A DNA stretch of 64,000 nucleotides from Zhenpiania hominis (GTDB lineage: Bacteria > Bacillota > Clostridia > Peptostreptococcales > Anaerovoracaceae). Positions 53,187 to 62,835 of this stretch are shown one piece after another. The translations under genes were made by a program, and so were the position numbers. Numbering within the stretch: the stretch's first letter is position 1; each line of letters opens with the position of its first letter. The notes beneath the pieces are model-generated. The model made no database searches and was not told the origin of the DNA. It saw only the letters and a program-made list of their open reading frames with translations. The DNA lies in NCBI RefSeq assembly GCF_014333425.1, contig NZ_JACRYT010000013.1, positions 1-64,000 of the forward strand. Direction: 5' to 3'.

Positions 53187-53558
53187 TTATTTATCTAAAT
53201 TCTGGATGATTTCATCAATATGCCTTCCATAGTCCATAGATTTATCAATTTTAAAAATCAGATCCGGAACATGGCGCAGTTTGATCTTCTTTCCGATCTC
53301 TCTGCGGATCAGCCCTTTCGCGCTGCGCAGCGCCTCCAACACATCTTCCTGTTCTTTCTCCCTTTCCTCATGTTTCGGATCCAGCCCCAGGACCGTCACA
53401 TAGGCTGTAGCGTAACTGCCGTCGGCTGTAACTTCGACAGCAGTTATGCTTACCATTCCCATCGCCAATCTCGGATCCTTCAGCTCCCTTAGAATCAGCT
53501 CACTGATGATTTTCCGTATTTCCTCACCCAGACGCTCTGGTCTGTGTCCTCTTCCCAT
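53187..53558 (-). CDS. rbfA: Ribosome-binding factor A
   Basis: 123 residues, normal length. RERLGEEIRKIISELILREL-like N-terminus and LRHVPDLIFKIDKSMDYGRH near the C-terminus are typical. It helps the late steps of 30S assembly. GGAG precedes ATG 53558, 14 bases after infB. Confidence 0.95.
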   Translation of the reverse strand: MGRGHRPERLGEEIRKIISELILRELKDPRLAMGMVSITAVEVTADGSYATAYVTVLGLDPKHEEREKEQEDVLEALRSAKGLIRREIGKKIKLRHVPDLIFKIDKSMDYGRHIDEIIQNLDK

Positions 53559-53572
53559 TGTCTCTGTATCTC

Positions 53573-56392
53573 CTAATCTCTTTTAATTTCTTCCATCTGG
53601 AAGCATTCAATAATATCTCCCTCTTTGATATCGTTATAGTTTTCGATTCCGATTCCGCACTCATACCCTTGAGCCACTTCTCTGGCATCGTCTTTAAACC
53701 GCTTGAGAGAAGCGATCTTCCCCTCATGGATTACAATACCGTCACGGACCAGACGAATCTGCGCGTTGCGGACTACTTTTCCTTCCGTTACATAGGCTCC
53801 GCCGACAACGCCGACACCCGGAACCTTAAACGTATCTCTTATTTCTACTGTTCCCAGAATAACCTCTTTAAATTCCGGATCCAGCATACCCTTCATAGCG
53901 TTTTCCACATCGTCAATAATATCGTAAATTACACGGTAAGTCCGAATCTGTACATTATCGCGTTCCGCCATAGAGGAAACCGCCGCGCTCGGCCTTACAT
54001 TAAAACCAATAATAACCGCATCTGAAGTGCTTGCCAGCATTACATCCGACTCCGTAACCGCGCCTACTCCTGTATGCACAATTTTTACCCGCACATTCTC
54101 GGTAGACAGTTTTTCCAGGGAAGATACGATAGCGCCCACAGATCCCTGTACATCGCCTTTGACAATCAGATTCAGTTCCTTGACCTCGCCTTCCTGAATC
54201 TGGGAGAATAACTCTTCCAAAGTGGTGCTGGCATTTCTGGCCAATACTTCCTCTCTCTTCTTTTCTTTTCTGTGTTCGGCGATTTCCCTGGCAATTCGAT
54301 CTTCTTTCACCGCGTTAAAAGCATCACCCGCATGAGGAACTTCCGTCAGACCCAGGATTTCCACAGCTGTCGCCGGGCCTGCCTGCCGTATCTTATCGCC
54401 TTTATCGTTAGTCATTAGACGAATCTTTCCTGAACAAGTTCCCGCGACAACGCTCATTCCCGATTTCAGAGTACCGTTCATTACCAGGAGGCTTGCGACC
54501 GGACCCTTTGCCTTATCCAAGCGCGCTTCCAGCACAGTTCCCATAGCCAGACGATTCGGATTTGCTTTTAATTCCAGGACCTCCGCCTGCAGCAGAATCA
54601 TTTCCAGCAGATTCACGATCCCGTCGCCGGTCTTTGCGGAAACCGGCACGCTGATAACGTCGCCTCCCCAGTCTTCCACAAGAACGCCTTGCTCCGCCAG
54701 ATCCTTCTTTACAATATCCGGATTGGCCCCTGGTTTATCCATTTTGTTGATAGCCACAATAATTGGCACACCCGCCGCTTTCGCATGGCTGATAGACTCA
54801 ATGGTCTGTGGTTTTACACTGTCATCGGCCGCAACTACCAGAACAGCAATATCCGTTGTATGGGCGCCTCTTGCCCGCATCGCGGTAAATGCCTCGTGGC
54901 CCGGCGTATCCAAAAATACAATTTTCTGGCCGTTAATTTCCACTTCGGAAGCTCCGATGTGCTGTGTGATTCCGCCGGATTCAGATGCCGTTACATTGGT
55001 CTTTCGAATCGCGTCCAGCAAGGACGTTTTTCCATGGTCAACATGCCCCATTACCGTAATGATCGGCGGTCTCGGCTTCAGATCTTCTTCCTTATCTTCA
55101 AAGGTTTCCAGACCTTCTTCTACCTCTTCCTCTTCCACATTGCCGATAACAACGTCGATTCCCAATTCGTCCGCAAGCAGCAGCACCGTATCCTCATCCA
55201 CATTCTGGTTTACATTGGCCATTACACCCATTTTCATCAGAGTCATAATGATTTGGGAAACAGATACCTGAATCTGTTCGGAGAGTCCCGCAACCGTAAT
55301 TGGAACATTAATCACGGTTGTTCCTGCTGGGATTACGGTTTCCTCTACTTCAGGTTCCGGTGTATTCTTCGGCTTGCTTTGCTTCTTGGTACGTACTTTC
55401 TTTTCCAGGGAACGCGCTGGCTGCGGCTTTCCATTTTTCTTTCCGCCCCGTTCCAGCTTTGCGAATTTATCCCGTTCCTTATCTTTATCTTTCGACTTAT
55501 CTGATTTTTTATGGGATGTCGGCTTTTCAAGAATCGCTTCCATTTCCTGATCTTTTCTCTGAGGCCTTCCGGATTTGTTATCCCGCCTCTGAGATCTTCC
55601 ACCGTCTCGCTGAACACCGTCTCGTTTCTGACGTTTGCCGCCGTCTCTTGTATCCCGGTTATCCCGATTGTCTCTGTTGTCTTTGCGCGGCGACCGTTCT
55701 TCATTTCGTTTTTCCGCTTTTTTCTCCGCAGCTCTCGCCGCCGCAGCCTTCTCCCTTTTTTCTCTCGCAATCCGCTCTTCTTCATGAACTTCCGCTGCCT
55801 TTTTAATGATCTTTAAGCGTTCTTGACGGATTACCGGACGTTCTTCCTTTTTCTGTGGCTGCGGCTTTTCCTTTTTCTGTGTTTCCGCCGCAGGCTCTGC
55901 AGCTTTTACCTTGCTCTTATCCTGAACCGCTGCGTCTGCGGCAGTTCCTGTCTTTTTGCTTCTTTCCTCCAGTTCTTTGGAAACAACCGGTTTGCCTACC
56001 GGCGGCTTTGGTCTGTTTTCCAATTCTTTTGGAATTACTGGTTTGCCGGCAGGAGGTTTTTGTGTCGAGGTTTTTTCCTGCTGTTTTGCGGTATGTGATT
56101 TTGCGGCTTTATGCTGCATAGGAATCGCAACCTTCGCTGCCTTTACCGTTACTTTTGGTTCCTCCTGCTTTGCTTTCTTCTGAGCGGTTTGCTCCTTTTT
56201 TTTAGGCGCGGCTTTCACAATTTTCGTTTCCGCACCGCTGCGTCCTCTCAATACTGTATTTTTCACGGCCTTCGCGTCAATATCCTTCAAAGTGCTGTCT
56301 TTGTCCTTTACTTCTATTCCCATGGACTGCGCTTTTTCCAGAACTTCCTTCGCGTCCATATCCAGTTCTTTGGCCAGTTCATGTATTTTCAT
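53573..56392 (-). CDS. infB: Translation initiation factor IF-2
   Basis: 939 residues. A long, charged, low-complexity N-terminal region (about 350 residues, Lys/Glu/Pro/Arg rich) is followed by the IF2 N domain and the G domain from about residue 447 ([36 protein letters not shown]), then domains II-IV. It brings fMet-tRNA to the 30S subunit. The ATG overlaps the ylxQ stop (ATGA). Confidence 0.97.
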   Translation of the reverse strand: MKIHELAKELDMDAKEVLEKAQSMGIEVKDKDSTLKDIDAKAVKNTVLRGRSGAETKIVKAAPKKKEQTAQKKAKQEEPKVTVKAAKVAIPMQHKAAKSHTAKQQEKTSTQKPPAGKPVIPKELENRPKPPVGKPVVSKELEERSKKTGTAADAAVQDKSKVKAAEPAAETQKKEKPQPQKKEERPVIRQERLKIIKKAAEVHEEERIAREKREKAAAARAAEKKAEKRNEERSPRKDNRDNRDNRDTRDGGKRQKRDGVQRDGGRSQRRDNKSGRPQRKDQEMEAILEKPTSHKKSDKSKDKDKERDKFAKLERGGKKNGKPQPARSLEKKVRTKKQSKPKNTPEPEVEETVIPAGTTVINVPITVAGLSEQIQVSVSQIIMTLMKMGVMANVNQNVDEDTVLLLADELGIDVVIGNVEEEEVEEGLETFEDKEEDLKPRPPIITVMGHVDHGKTSLLDAIRKTNVTASESGGITQHIGASEVEINGQKIVFLDTPGHEAFTAMRARGAHTTDIAVLVVAADDSVKPQTIESISHAKAAGVPIIVAINKMDKPGANPDIVKKDLAEQGVLVEDWGGDVISVPVSAKTGDGIVNLLEMILLQAEVLELKANPNRLAMGTVLEARLDKAKGPVASLLVMNGTLKSGMSVVAGTCSGKIRLMTNDKGDKIRQAGPATAVEILGLTEVPHAGDAFNAVKEDRIAREIAEHRKEKKREEVLARNASTTLEELFSQIQEGEVKELNLIVKGDVQGSVGAIVSSLEKLSTENVRVKIVHTGVGAVTESDVMLASTSDAVIIGFNVRPSAAVSSMAERDNVQIRTYRVIYDIIDDVENAMKGMLDPEFKEVILGTVEIRDTFKVPGVGVVGGAYVTEGKVVRNAQIRLVRDGIVIHEGKIASLKRFKDDAREVAQGYECGIGIENYNDIKEGDIIECFQMEEIKRD

Positions 56393-56721
56393 ATTTGAAC
56401 TCCTCCTTTTCCTTCCCCATCTTTGTCGATCTCGTCTAAAATAACGTTAGCAAAGTTCGGATCCGTTATCCCAAAGATGGATCTTCCTCCGGTTCCCGCC
56501 ATCTCAGACAGCTCTTCACAGCTTCCATATACTCTGCAGGCAACCTGATATTTCTTTGCTTCTTTTTTTATCTTCTCACTGGTGTTTTCCGACAGATCCT
56601 CTGCGACGATTAGCAGTTTGATTTTTCCTTTTTTCATCGCGAAAACACATGAGTTAAATCCCATTACCAGATTTCCCGACTTTCTGGCAAATCCCAAATA
56701 ACTCTGCAGCTTACTCCTCAA
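56389..56721 (-). CDS. ylxQ: YlxQ-type L7Ae/L30e-family RNA-binding protein
   Basis: About 107-110 residues. The fold is clear from [17 protein letters not shown] and [20 protein letters not shown]. The start is uncertain: TTG 56721 overlaps the ylxR stop, and CTG 56709 fits the usual family start and follows GAGGAG. The protein is expected to bind kink-turn RNA. Conserved place between ylxR and infB. Confidence 0.9.
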   Translation of the reverse strand: MRSKLQSYLGFARKSGNLVMGFNSCVFAMKKGKIKLLIVAEDLSENTSEKIKKEAKKYQVACRVYGSCEELSEMAGTGGRSIFGITDPNFANVILDEIDKDGEGKGGVQI

Positions 56722-56998
56722 AAGCCTGAATGCTCCTTTCCAGCTTTTCCATCTGCTCCGCGGAAATTTCCATTCCCAGGCTTCTGGTCAGCGCCTTCTT
56801 TTTCTTCGCTTTTTCAAGGCACTGCCTATTAGGACACAAATACGCGCCTCTGCCTTTTGCTTTCCCGGTCGGGTCCAGGGAAACCTCTCCTTCATATCCT
56901 GCGATACGGATCAGTTCTTTTTTCGGTTTCGATTCCATGCAGCCCACGCATCTCCTCATAGGGACTTTTTTCGTCCCCTTCGGCGCCTTAGCTTTCAA
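56711..56998 (-). CDS. ylxR: YlxR (DUF448) RNA-binding protein
   Basis: 95 residues. RRCVGCMESKPKKELIRI and GRGAYLCPNRQCLEKAKKKK are the family marks. The TTG at 56998 overlaps the nusA stop and gives the normal length; ATG 56959 lacks a site. In relatives it modulates RNase P or transcription of nearby genes. Confidence 0.9.
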   Translation of the reverse strand: MKAKAPKGTKKVPMRRCVGCMESKPKKELIRIAGYEGEVSLDPTGKAKGRGAYLCPNRQCLEKAKKKKALTRSLGMEISAEQMEKLERSIQAFEE

Positions 56999-58091
56999 TT
57001 TCTTCTGTCTCCTCTTCCTGATCGTCTATATATTCAATCGCCTCTTCCGGCTCACTTCCAAAATATTGAGTATGGCTCTTGATGTCGATCTTCCATCCAC
57101 AGAGTTTTGCCGCCAGCCTTACATTCTGGCCTTCCTTGCCGATGGCCAGCGACAGCTGATAATCGGGCACAATTACGGTCGCTGCTTTCTCTTCTTCATC
57201 AATTATAACTTTTTCCACCTTCGCAGGGCTCAGGACATTACTGATTAATTCTTCCGGATCATCGCTCCATGTAATAATATCGATTTTTTCTCCAAACAAT
57301 TCGTCAACAATGTTCTGAACACGGCTGCCTCTGGTTCCCACACAGGCTCCCACTGGATCTACATTCTCGTCTTCCGTATAGACCGCAATTTTCGTCCTGG
57401 AACCGGCTTCCCTGGCAATACTCTTGATTTCTACGATGCCTTCTTCAATTTCAGGAACTTCCAGTTCAAACAGCCTTTTCACCAGACCCGGATGAGAACG
57501 GGACAGGAAAACCTGAGGGCCTTTGGTAGTCTTTTTTACATCCATGATATAAACCTTAATCCGGTCGTTAATTTCATATTTTTCGCCCGGAACCCGTTCG
57601 GTAGCGGCCAGAATTCCTTCCGCTTTTCCCATATTGATAAAGAGCGTCTCGTTACTGATCCTCTGCACCGTTCCTGTAATGATTTCCCCCTGTCTGGTGA
57701 TATAATCATCAAAAATCATTCCGCGCTCTGCCTCCCGAATTCTCTGCACAACTACCTGCTTCGCGGTCTGAGCTGCGATCCTTCCAAAATCCCTCGGAGT
57801 CACCTGATATTCAACGACATCTCCCACTTCGTATCTAGGGTCGATTTCCAGCGCGTCCTCAAGGGAAATCTCTACCATGTCATCTTCCACTTCCTCTACA
57901 ACGTCTTTTCGCATAAAAACATCAATATCTCCCTCTTCCCGATCAATATTAACACGTACGTTCTGAGAAGTTCCGTAATTCTTTTTATAAGCCGAAACCA
58001 ACGCTGACTCAATCGCTTCGATAAGAATATCCTTGGATATGTCTTTTTCCTTCTCCAGCGCTTCAATCGCCTCGATAAATTCTTTATTCAT
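56988..58091 (-). CDS. nusA: Transcription termination/antitermination factor NusA
   Basis: 367 residues: N-terminal RNA-polymerase-binding domain (about 1-125), S1 domain (ITGTVQRISNETLFINMGKA), two KH domains (GACVGTRGSRVQNIVDELFG and VPDYQLSLAIGKEGQNVRLA) and a short acidic tail. This is the short Firmicutes form without C-terminal acidic repeats. AGGAGG precedes ATG 58091. Confidence 0.97.
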   Translation of the reverse strand: MNKEFIEAIEALEKEKDISKDILIEAIESALVSAYKKNYGTSQNVRVNIDREEGDIDVFMRKDVVEEVEDDMVEISLEDALEIDPRYEVGDVVEYQVTPRDFGRIAAQTAKQVVVQRIREAERGMIFDDYITRQGEIITGTVQRISNETLFINMGKAEGILAATERVPGEKYEINDRIKVYIMDVKKTTKGPQVFLSRSHPGLVKRLFELEVPEIEEGIVEIKSIAREAGSRTKIAVYTEDENVDPVGACVGTRGSRVQNIVDELFGEKIDIITWSDDPEELISNVLSPAKVEKVIIDEEEKAATVIVPDYQLSLAIGKEGQNVRLAAKLCGWKIDIKSHTQYFGSEPEEAIEYIDDQEEETEEIES

Positions 58092-58112
58092 TTTTCCCTG
58101 TTCCTCCTTGCT

Positions 58113-58598
58113 CTAGAAAACAACCGCCAGCTTTGTCTTTGCAATCCGTTCCAGCGGGATCTCCCATTTTTTTTCTTTTTCATCCGTCACCATCACAATT
58201 CCGTCTGTGATGCCTTCCAGAATTCCTTCTATCTGTTTCACGCCATCCACCGGCTGATACAATTTTATCTCTACCGGTCTTCCCGAAAAACGTTTATAAT
58301 GTTCCTCTTTCATAAGCGCCCGATCCATTCCCGGTGAAGAAACCTCCAGATAATAATTCTGTTGGATCGGATCGATCTTATCCAACTCTTCACTTAAGAA
58401 ACGACTGATCTTTTCACAATCCTCTGTGCTAATATATTGCTCTTCCTTTCCTTCATCCTGCGCCTTATCAATATATACCCGCAGGAACCAGTCTCTTCCT
58501 TCTTTTATAAATTCGATGCTGTATAACTCATAGTTGTTTTCTGTAAGAAAACCTTCCAGCACTTCTTCCGCGATTTCCGTAATTTTTTTCTTTGCCAT
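58113..58598 (-). CDS. rimP: Ribosome maturation factor RimP
   Basis: 161 residues. Marks are LRVYIDKAQ, ISTEDCEKISRFLSEELD and YYLEVSSPGMDRAL. RimP helps 30S assembly. It is the first gene of the cluster, with its own promoter and a hairpin in the leader. GAGGAG precedes ATG 58598. Confidence 0.95.
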   Translation of the reverse strand: MAKKKITEIAEEVLEGFLTENNYELYSIEFIKEGRDWFLRVYIDKAQDEGKEEQYISTEDCEKISRFLSEELDKIDPIQQNYYLEVSSPGMDRALMKEEHYKRFSGRPVEIKLYQPVDGVKQIEGILEGITDGIVMVTDEKEKKWEIPLERIAKTKLAVVF

Positions 58599-58622
58599 CT
58601 GTTCTCCTCTGACACAAAACGA

Positions 58623-58645
58623 AAGAGTGGGTTTCGCCCACTCTT
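58623..58645 (-). promoter_or_regulatory. Leader hairpin in front of rimP
   Basis: AAGAGTGGG and CCCACTCTT form a perfect 9-base-pair stem with a 5-base loop, 25 bases before rimP and inside the predicted transcript. Stems like this recur before rimP in Clostridia. The short T-rich stretch after it is too broken for a strong terminator. Confidence 0.65.
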
Positions 58646-58677
58646 ACTACTTACCTTCTAGTTCATCATGCTTTTTT

Positions 58678-58706
58678 ATATTACCACAAATTACTCCTCA
58701 TTGCAA
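58678..58706 (-). promoter_or_regulatory. Promoter of the rimP-nusA-infB cluster
   Basis: TTGCAA (58701-58706), 17-base spacer, TAATAT (58678-58683) on the minus strand, 80 bases before rimP. Both boxes match the vegetative consensus in four or five of six bases. Confidence 0.6.
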
Positions 58707-58740
58707 GAGAACGGCCAAATAAATTTCAAATCTTACCCAC

Positions 58741-58769
58741 TTCCAATTTTCCTGTTTTTATGATATAAT
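58741..58769 (+). promoter_or_regulatory. Promoter of the citrate synthase gene
   Basis: TTCCAA (58741-58746), 17-base spacer, TATAAT (58764-58769). The -10 is perfect; the -35 is weak. It points away from the rimP cluster. Confidence 0.5.
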
Positions 58770-58818
58770 ATCATTCTTATATGTGACTAATTTGCACATA
58801 GGAAAGGAGTTATTTGAA

Positions 58819-60219
58819 TTGTTAGAAAAGTTAAGAAAGAAACGCGAATCCAGGCTTTCTCCTCACAATCATCCTTCCTCCTTTATTCCGAAAATGGCTC
58901 AGGAACTTGAAAAAAAGAATACAATTCCCAGCGAACTTTACACAAAACATAATGTAAAGCGCGGACTTCGTAATTCCAACGGCACCGGTGTTGTCGTAGG
59001 ACTTACCAGAATCGGTGAAGTTCTTGGCTATGAAGTAAATGAAAAAAAAGAGAAAATTCCCATGGAAGGGAAGCTCTATTATCGGGGCTACAGCATTGAA
59101 GATTTAGTTAAAAGCTGTATTGATGAAGGACGTTTTGGCTTTGAGGAAGTTACATATTTGCTGATATTCGGACAGCTCCCAACGCAAAAACAATTAAATG
59201 AGTTCAATACACTCCTTGGCGAAAAGAGGGAGCTTCCAGTTGGTTTTGCCCGCGATATGATTCTCACGGCTCCATCCCGAAGCATTATGAACAAGCTGGC
59301 AAGAAGCGTACTGGCTCTTTATTGTTACGATGATAATCCGGACGACACTTCCATTGAAAATGTCCTCCGTCAGTCCATCGATCTGATTGGTTATTTTCCA
59401 GCGCTGATCGCCTATGCTTACCAGGCTAAATCTTCCTCGTTTGATAACAAAAGTCTCCATCTTCATTATCCGATACCGGAACTTTCCACCGCGGAAAATA
59501 TTCTTCGCATGATACGGCCGACCGGACAGTATACGGAGCTGGAAGCGAAACTTTTAGATATCGCCATGATTCTCCATGCGGAACACGGAGGAGGTAATAA
59601 CTCATCCTTTACAACGCATCTGGTCTCTTCTTCCGGTACAGATACTTACGCGACGATTTCCGCCGCAGTCAGTTCCCTGAAAGGGCCAAGACATGGTGGC
59701 GCCAACATTGCGGTGATCAATATGATCCGTGATTTAAAGAAACATGTAAAAGATATTACCAATCACAAACAAGTTGAAGATTATCTGGTAAAGGTATTAA
59801 AAAAACAGGCCAATGATAAAAGCGGTCTTATCTATGGCGTCGGTCACGCTATCTATACCCTTTCTGACCCCCGCGCTAAGCTGCTAAAGGGTATGGCAAA
59901 GCAGCTCGCGGTCAGCAAAGATCTAATTGACGATTTCATGCTCTGTGATTTTATTGAACGTAAAGCGCCGGAGCTCTACGCGGAGATCAATGGAGTAGAA
60001 AAGCCAATGCCTGCCAATGTTGATCTTTATTCCGGATTTGTGTATAACGCGCTGAATATCCCTACAGATATCGCCACACCGCTTTTTGCCACAGCGCGGC
60101 TTTCCGGCTGGTGCGCCCACAGACTAGAAGAGTTGATCGCAGGGAAAAAGCTCATGCGCCCCGCCTACAACTGTGTCCAGGAGCATCTGGAATATAAACC
60201 GATCAAAGACAGAAAATAA
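58819..60219 (+). CDS. Citrate synthase
   Basis: 466 residues from TTG 58819, 9 bases after GGAG; an ATG frame start at 58783 has no site. It condenses acetyl-CoA and oxaloacetate. Active-site His residues are in LHAEHGGGNNS and LKGPRHGGANIAV, and Asp is in NVDLYSGFVYNALN. It has the long N-terminal extension seen in some Firmicutes citrate synthases. Single-gene unit with its own promoter and terminator. Confidence 0.94.
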   Translation: MLEKLRKKRESRLSPHNHPSSFIPKMAQELEKKNTIPSELYTKHNVKRGLRNSNGTGVVVGLTRIGEVLGYEVNEKKEKIPMEGKLYYRGYSIEDLVKSCIDEGRFGFEEVTYLLIFGQLPTQKQLNEFNTLLGEKRELPVGFARDMILTAPSRSIMNKLARSVLALYCYDDNPDDTSIENVLRQSIDLIGYFPALIAYAYQAKSSSFDNKSLHLHYPIPELSTAENILRMIRPTGQYTELEAKLLDIAMILHAEHGGGNNSSFTTHLVSSSGTDTYATISAAVSSLKGPRHGGANIAVINMIRDLKKHVKDITNHKQVEDYLVKVLKKQANDKSGLIYGVGHAIYTLSDPRAKLLKGMAKQLAVSKDLIDDFMLCDFIERKAPELYAEINGVEKPMPANVDLYSGFVYNALNIPTDIATPLFATARLSGWCAHRLEELIAGKKLMRPAYNCVQEHLEYKPIKDRK

Positions 60220-60224
60220 TGGAT

Positions 60225-60277
60225 AAAAAAATGGGAAAAACTGAAACACAAAGCCGTTTCAATTCTTCCCATTTTTT
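60225..60277. terminator. Bidirectional terminator between citrate synthase and the BMP lipoprotein gene
   Basis: AAAAAATGGGAA and TTCCCATTTTTT form the outer arms of a long hairpin with an inner GAAAC/GTTTC stem. Both neighbouring genes end into it. Confidence 0.85.
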
Positions 60278-60283
60278 GTCCCA

Positions 60284-61390
60284 TTAATCTGTCTCCAGAT
60301 CCTTTACAAACTGCACCTCAACCCGCTTGGTTCCCATTTGTTCCGGGTTTTGCACCTCATCCTTTTTTACAACAACTGTTTTTTTCGCAAGCTTTTGGAA
60401 TACCTCTTCATATTCGGATTTTCCAAAATGTTTCATCCTGCTGCTTTCCATAGACAACCCAATCCCGGCGTTTTCCGCATCCAGCAGCACACTTTGCCCG
60501 CCCGCGAATTCCTGATCACCGTAGTACTCCCACAAGACATCACTCACCGCTGCTTCAATATTTTTTACGGCGGAAACCAGAACTGTCTCTGATTCCCTGC
60601 TCTGATCGACATCTGCTCCGATCACGTTACCGCCGCAAGCCTCCGCGGCCCTCATCACCGATCTTCCCGCAGCTCCCGCACAGGCGAAAATCACTTCCGT
60701 ACCATCTGAATACCAGTCTTCTGCTAATTCTTCTACCTTATCACTTTCTTCAAACGTATCGAGATACGCATACCGCACTTTAAGATCGGAAGCTCCCAAT
60801 TCTTCAGCCGCCGCATGAGCCCCTTGCACATATCCATATCCAAAACGCTGGACAGGAGGTTGCTCTTTTCCTCCCAAAAAAGCCAGATTTCGATACCCTT
60901 CCTTTACGACCGCGTACCCAGCCAGATAGCCTGCCTGCTCTTCCGAAAACTGAATACTCACTGTATTGTCTCCGCATTGAGAAGGAGTGCCATCCTCTTC
61001 ACAGGGCTGACCATCCAGCAGCAAGAAATGGAGCTCCGGATATTGATCCTGCGCACGTTCAATCGCATTACTGAAAGCAGATCCCGCAGCAATTACAAGC
61101 TTTGCTCCACCCTTAGACGCCTCTTCAATTGCCTTCAAGTATGCTCTGGTGGAATCTTCTGTTGTCATATAATGTTTATAAGATACCGGGTCTTCTTCCA
61201 CGAAGCTTTCAATTCCATCCCAGACCGCTTCATTAAAAGCTCCGTCCTCAATGCTCTTTGTGTCTGAAATCAGCGCGATTTCATAGGGCACCTGTTCTTC
61301 CCCCGTTTCTTCCGGAGCGCCGCAAGCGGAAAAAGCCATAACTGCAATGATTATCAGAAAAACAGCGGCCAGTTTCGTTTGTTTCTTCAT
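60284..61390 (-). CDS. BMP-family substrate-binding lipoprotein
   Basis: 368 residues. It has a lipoprotein signal (FSACGAP, Cys lipidated) and a basic-membrane-protein/Med fold (IALISDTKSIEDGAFNEAVW, then QAGYLAGYAVVKEGYRNLAF and VIFACAGAAGRSVMRAA). Family proteins bind nucleosides or purines for ABC import. No ABC transporter genes are next to it, so the partner is unknown. AAGGAAGG precedes ATG 61390. Confidence 0.87.
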   Translation of the reverse strand: MKKQTKLAAVFLIIIAVMAFSACGAPEETGEEQVPYEIALISDTKSIEDGAFNEAVWDGIESFVEEDPVSYKHYMTTEDSTRAYLKAIEEASKGGAKLVIAAGSAFSNAIERAQDQYPELHFLLLDGQPCEEDGTPSQCGDNTVSIQFSEEQAGYLAGYAVVKEGYRNLAFLGGKEQPPVQRFGYGYVQGAHAAAEELGASDLKVRYAYLDTFEESDKVEELAEDWYSDGTEVIFACAGAAGRSVMRAAEACGGNVIGADVDQSRESETVLVSAVKNIEAAVSDVLWEYYGDQEFAGGQSVLLDAENAGIGLSMESSRMKHFGKSEYEEVFQKLAKKTVVVKKDEVQNPEQMGTKRVEVQFVKDLETD

Positions 61391-61403
61391 AATCCTTCCT
61401 TTA

Positions 61404-62207
61404 CTAATAAACTTCCTCTCTCCTGTGCTTCAAAAGTGGAAGCTGCTGCCGGATTGAATCTTCATAATCCAGATCAATGTCCCCATAGACAATGGTTTCC
61501 TTCTCATCCGCTTTTGCCAGGAACTCTCCCCACGGCGTAGCAATACAAGAGCTGCCATAAGCCCGATATACGCCTTTCATATCTCTCGCCGGAGACACTG
61601 CCGCAAAGTACACCTGATTGTCCAGCGCCCTGGCCCGCATTGTCAGATCCCAGTGGGCAGGTCCGGTTGTCATGTTGAAGGCCGCCGGCAGCACAATCAG
61701 CTTCGCTCCCTCCAGCGCCATCTTCCTGGACAGCTCCGGGAAGCGCACATCATAGCAGATCGCGACTCCGATTTTACAGTACTCTGTGTCGATCACGGTA
61801 GATTTATCTCCCGGACTCAGAGTTTCGGATTCCATAAACCGGATTCCGTTTTTTACCGCGATATCGAACAGATGCACCTTCCTGTGTTTTCCAATCAGGT
61901 TCCCGGATCGATCAAAAGAGTAAGAGGTATTATACACTTTATTATCCGACAGCTCGGAAATAGAACCTCCGATCAGATAAATATCCAGTTCTCTCGCCAG
62001 ATTTGAAAGAAACTCGACGGACGGTCCGTCCTCCGGTTCCGCGTAAGGGCGGAAGTATTCGTTGGCATAAGGGCAATTCCACATTTCCGGAAGCGCCACC
62101 ACCTGCGCTCCGTTTTTCGCGGCCTCTGACACCATCGCTCTTGCCTTTGCCCGGCTTTCCTCTTTGTCCTTTGATCCCATCATCTGGCATAATCCGATTT
62201 TAAACAT
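61404..62207 (-). CDS. Carbon-nitrogen hydrolase (nitrilase superfamily, omega-amidase-like)
   Basis: 267 residues. The Glu-Lys-Cys triad is visible: Glu41 in ALPEMWN, Lys110 in GKHRKVHLFD and Cys151 in GVAICYDVRFPELSR. The pattern and length fit omega-amidase/YafV or Nit2-type enzymes that cut alpha-keto acid amides. The start ATG overlaps the Nudix stop region, GGAGG upstream. Third gene of an EamA-Nudix-nitrilase operon. Confidence 0.9.
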   Translation of the reverse strand: MFKIGLCQMMGSKDKEESRAKARAMVSEAAKNGAQVVALPEMWNCPYANEYFRPYAEPEDGPSVEFLSNLARELDIYLIGGSISELSDNKVYNTSYSFDRSGNLIGKHRKVHLFDIAVKNGIRFMESETLSPGDKSTVIDTEYCKIGVAICYDVRFPELSRKMALEGAKLIVLPAAFNMTTGPAHWDLTMRARALDNQVYFAAVSPARDMKGVYRAYGSSCIATPWGEFLAKADEKETIVYGDIDLDYEDSIRQQLPLLKHRREEVY

Positions 62208-62835
62208 CCTGCGCCTCCTTCAAAACGCTGATCAGGTTGCGGGTGATCCTGCCTGTCAGTCCCCAGATGACCTGCTCTCCATATTCATATATGGGGATTT
62301 CGGATACACCCTTTCTCCACTGATACCCTTGTGCAAACTTAATCTTTTCATAGGGAAAGTCATCGCCGATCTTCTGCTGTACACTCGTCCTGTAGACGAT
62401 CGGTTCCGTTTCCATCAGAAAGTCCAGCGGTACCAGAAATGTTTCTTTGACCTCATCCGGATTGCAGTTCATCCTGGAAACCGCCTTTTCTTCTATAGTA
62501 CCTAAAAAAGGAAACATTGTAAAGTTGCTGTAGGTATAAACAATGTCCATTTGCCGGATAATTCGCACATCTTCCTTTTTTACCCCCAGCTCTTCCACGG
62601 TTTCCCGTATCGCGCAGTCTTCCAGAGCTTCTCCCTCTTCCACCTGTCCGCCGGGGAAACATACTTCTCCCGGCTGCCGTTTCATATGCTCGGCCCGAAC
62701 CTCATACAGCACAAAAAGGCCGTCTTCTTTTTGAACCAGCGGAACCAGAACGGAAAAGTAGCGGTGCTCCCCCACGGTTTTTATTTCTCTTTCTTTAAAT
62801 ATGGACTGTATCTTCTCAAGAGTGAGCCCCGTCAT
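62200..62835 (-). CDS. CoA-type Nudix pyrophosphatase
   Basis: 211 residues. The Nudix box is complete (GGQVEEGEALEDCAIRETVE, then ELG), preceded by the CoA-type sequence VCFPGG. Such enzymes cut CoA or its derivatives to phosphopantetheine compounds. It overlaps the transporter by 20 bases and the nitrilase by 8. Confidence 0.88.
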   Translation of the reverse strand: MTGLTLEKIQSIFKEREIKTVGEHRYFSVLVPLVQKEDGLFVLYEVRAEHMKRQPGEVCFPGGQVEEGEALEDCAIRETVEELGVKKEDVRIIRQMDIVYTYSNFTMFPFLGTIEEKAVSRMNCNPDEVKETFLVPLDFLMETEPIVYRTSVQQKIGDDFPYEKIKFAQGYQWRKGVSEIPIYEYGEQVIWGLTGRITRNLISVLKEAQDV